A stretch of DNA of 64,000 bases from Pseudacidovorax sp. NFM-22 (GTDB lineage: Bacteria; Pseudomonadota; Gammaproteobacteria; Burkholderiales; Burkholderiaceae_C). Numbering within the stretch: position 1 is the first letter of the stretch; each line of letters starts with the position of its first letter. This document shows, one piece after another, positions 63,930 to 64,000 of the stretch. Location of the stretch: contig NZ_JACBFY010000009.1 of the NCBI RefSeq assembly GCF_021401245.1, positions 124,001 to 188,000 on the forward strand. The letters are read 5' to 3'. The notes below the pieces were generated by a model. It worked only from the letters and a program-made list of their open reading frames with translations. It was not told the origin of the DNA and made no database searches. Made by a program: the position numbers and the translations under genes.

Positions 63930-64000
63930 ATGCCCGCCACCGACGACCCGAACCGCCCCTTGTGGGCCCGCCTCTTCCGCCTGCCGGAGCAGCCCGGCCT
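63930..64000 (+). CDS. possible start of a rightward gene, cut by window edge
   Basis: ATG at 63930 opens a frame (MPATDDPNRPLWARLFRLPEQ) that runs off the window. There is no clear ribosome site and no family can be recognised from 23 residues. The 178-bp gap before it contains a short dyad, GTGC-ATGC-GCAC near 63897-63908, which could be an operator for this gene or the SnoaL run. Confidence 0.3.
   Translation, partial: MPATDDPNRPLWARLFRLPEQPG

Overview
The window is very GC-rich (about 70% by eye), gene-dense DNA from a betaproteobacterium, most likely a Comamonadaceae-type Burkholderiales. The reasons are eight Bug-family periplasmic binding proteins, homogentisate and gentisate ring-cleavage genes, IclR, LysR and AraC catabolic regulators, a DctABD system, and three families of short dispersed intergenic repeats of the kind common in that group. 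I saw no rRNA or tRNA gene, CRISPR array, insertion sequence or replication origin.

Layout. 1-1.9 kb: partial CSS-EAL c-di-GMP phosphodiesterase and an IclR regulator. 2.0-5.7 kb: hmgA - Bug - fahA (homogentisate branch), ended by a strong hairpin. 5.7-21.6 kb: a probable catabolic regulon. A Bug gene and an IclR gene diverge at 6.7 kb. Ten leftward genes follow (17.5 down to 7.6 kb): amidohydrolase, Bug, RraA-like aldolase, 2-hydroxyacid dehydrogenase, metallo-beta-lactamase-fold lipoprotein, Bug, Bug, amidohydrolase, SMP-30 lactonase, Bug. A molybdenum aldehyde oxidoreductase trio diverges rightward from 17.85 kb. The two ends of this block carry the same promoter and operator architecture, which ties them to one regulator. 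21.8-26.7 kb: dctD, dctB and dctA with a sigma-54 promoter. 27.1-34.3 kb: thioesterase, LysR regulator, 3-hydroxybenzoate 6-hydroxylase, fumarylpyruvate hydrolase, gentisate dioxygenase and two Bug genes.

34.4-38.8 kb is an accessory island: a NucS-like/DUF4268 protein, an ImmA/IrrE peptidase paired with a DUF4411 PIN gene broken by a 16-bp tandem duplication, an MNT/HEPN pair, and ParD with a ParE remnant. 38.9-43.6 kb holds a FAD oxidoreductase, a lipoprotein, a VOC protein, a GNAT and an acyl-CoA thioesterase. 43.7-51.4 kb is a leftward run of a ring-hydroxylating dioxygenase (alpha, beta) and a complete branched-chain-type ABC transporter, with a divergent AraC regulator. 51.4-63.8 kb is a leftward run of SnoaL-like protein, FAD amine oxidase, dipeptide-type ABC transporter, YtcJ-type amidohydrolase, COG0523 metallochaperone GTPase and two EamA exporters.

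Taken together, most of the window serves uptake and breakdown of aromatic acids and other organic acids, with a separate toxin-antitoxin/defence-type island. The two most distinctive observations are the duplicated IclR-type promoter that brackets the 10-kb operon, and the island with one toxin gene broken by a precise short duplication and another reduced to a C-terminal remnant.
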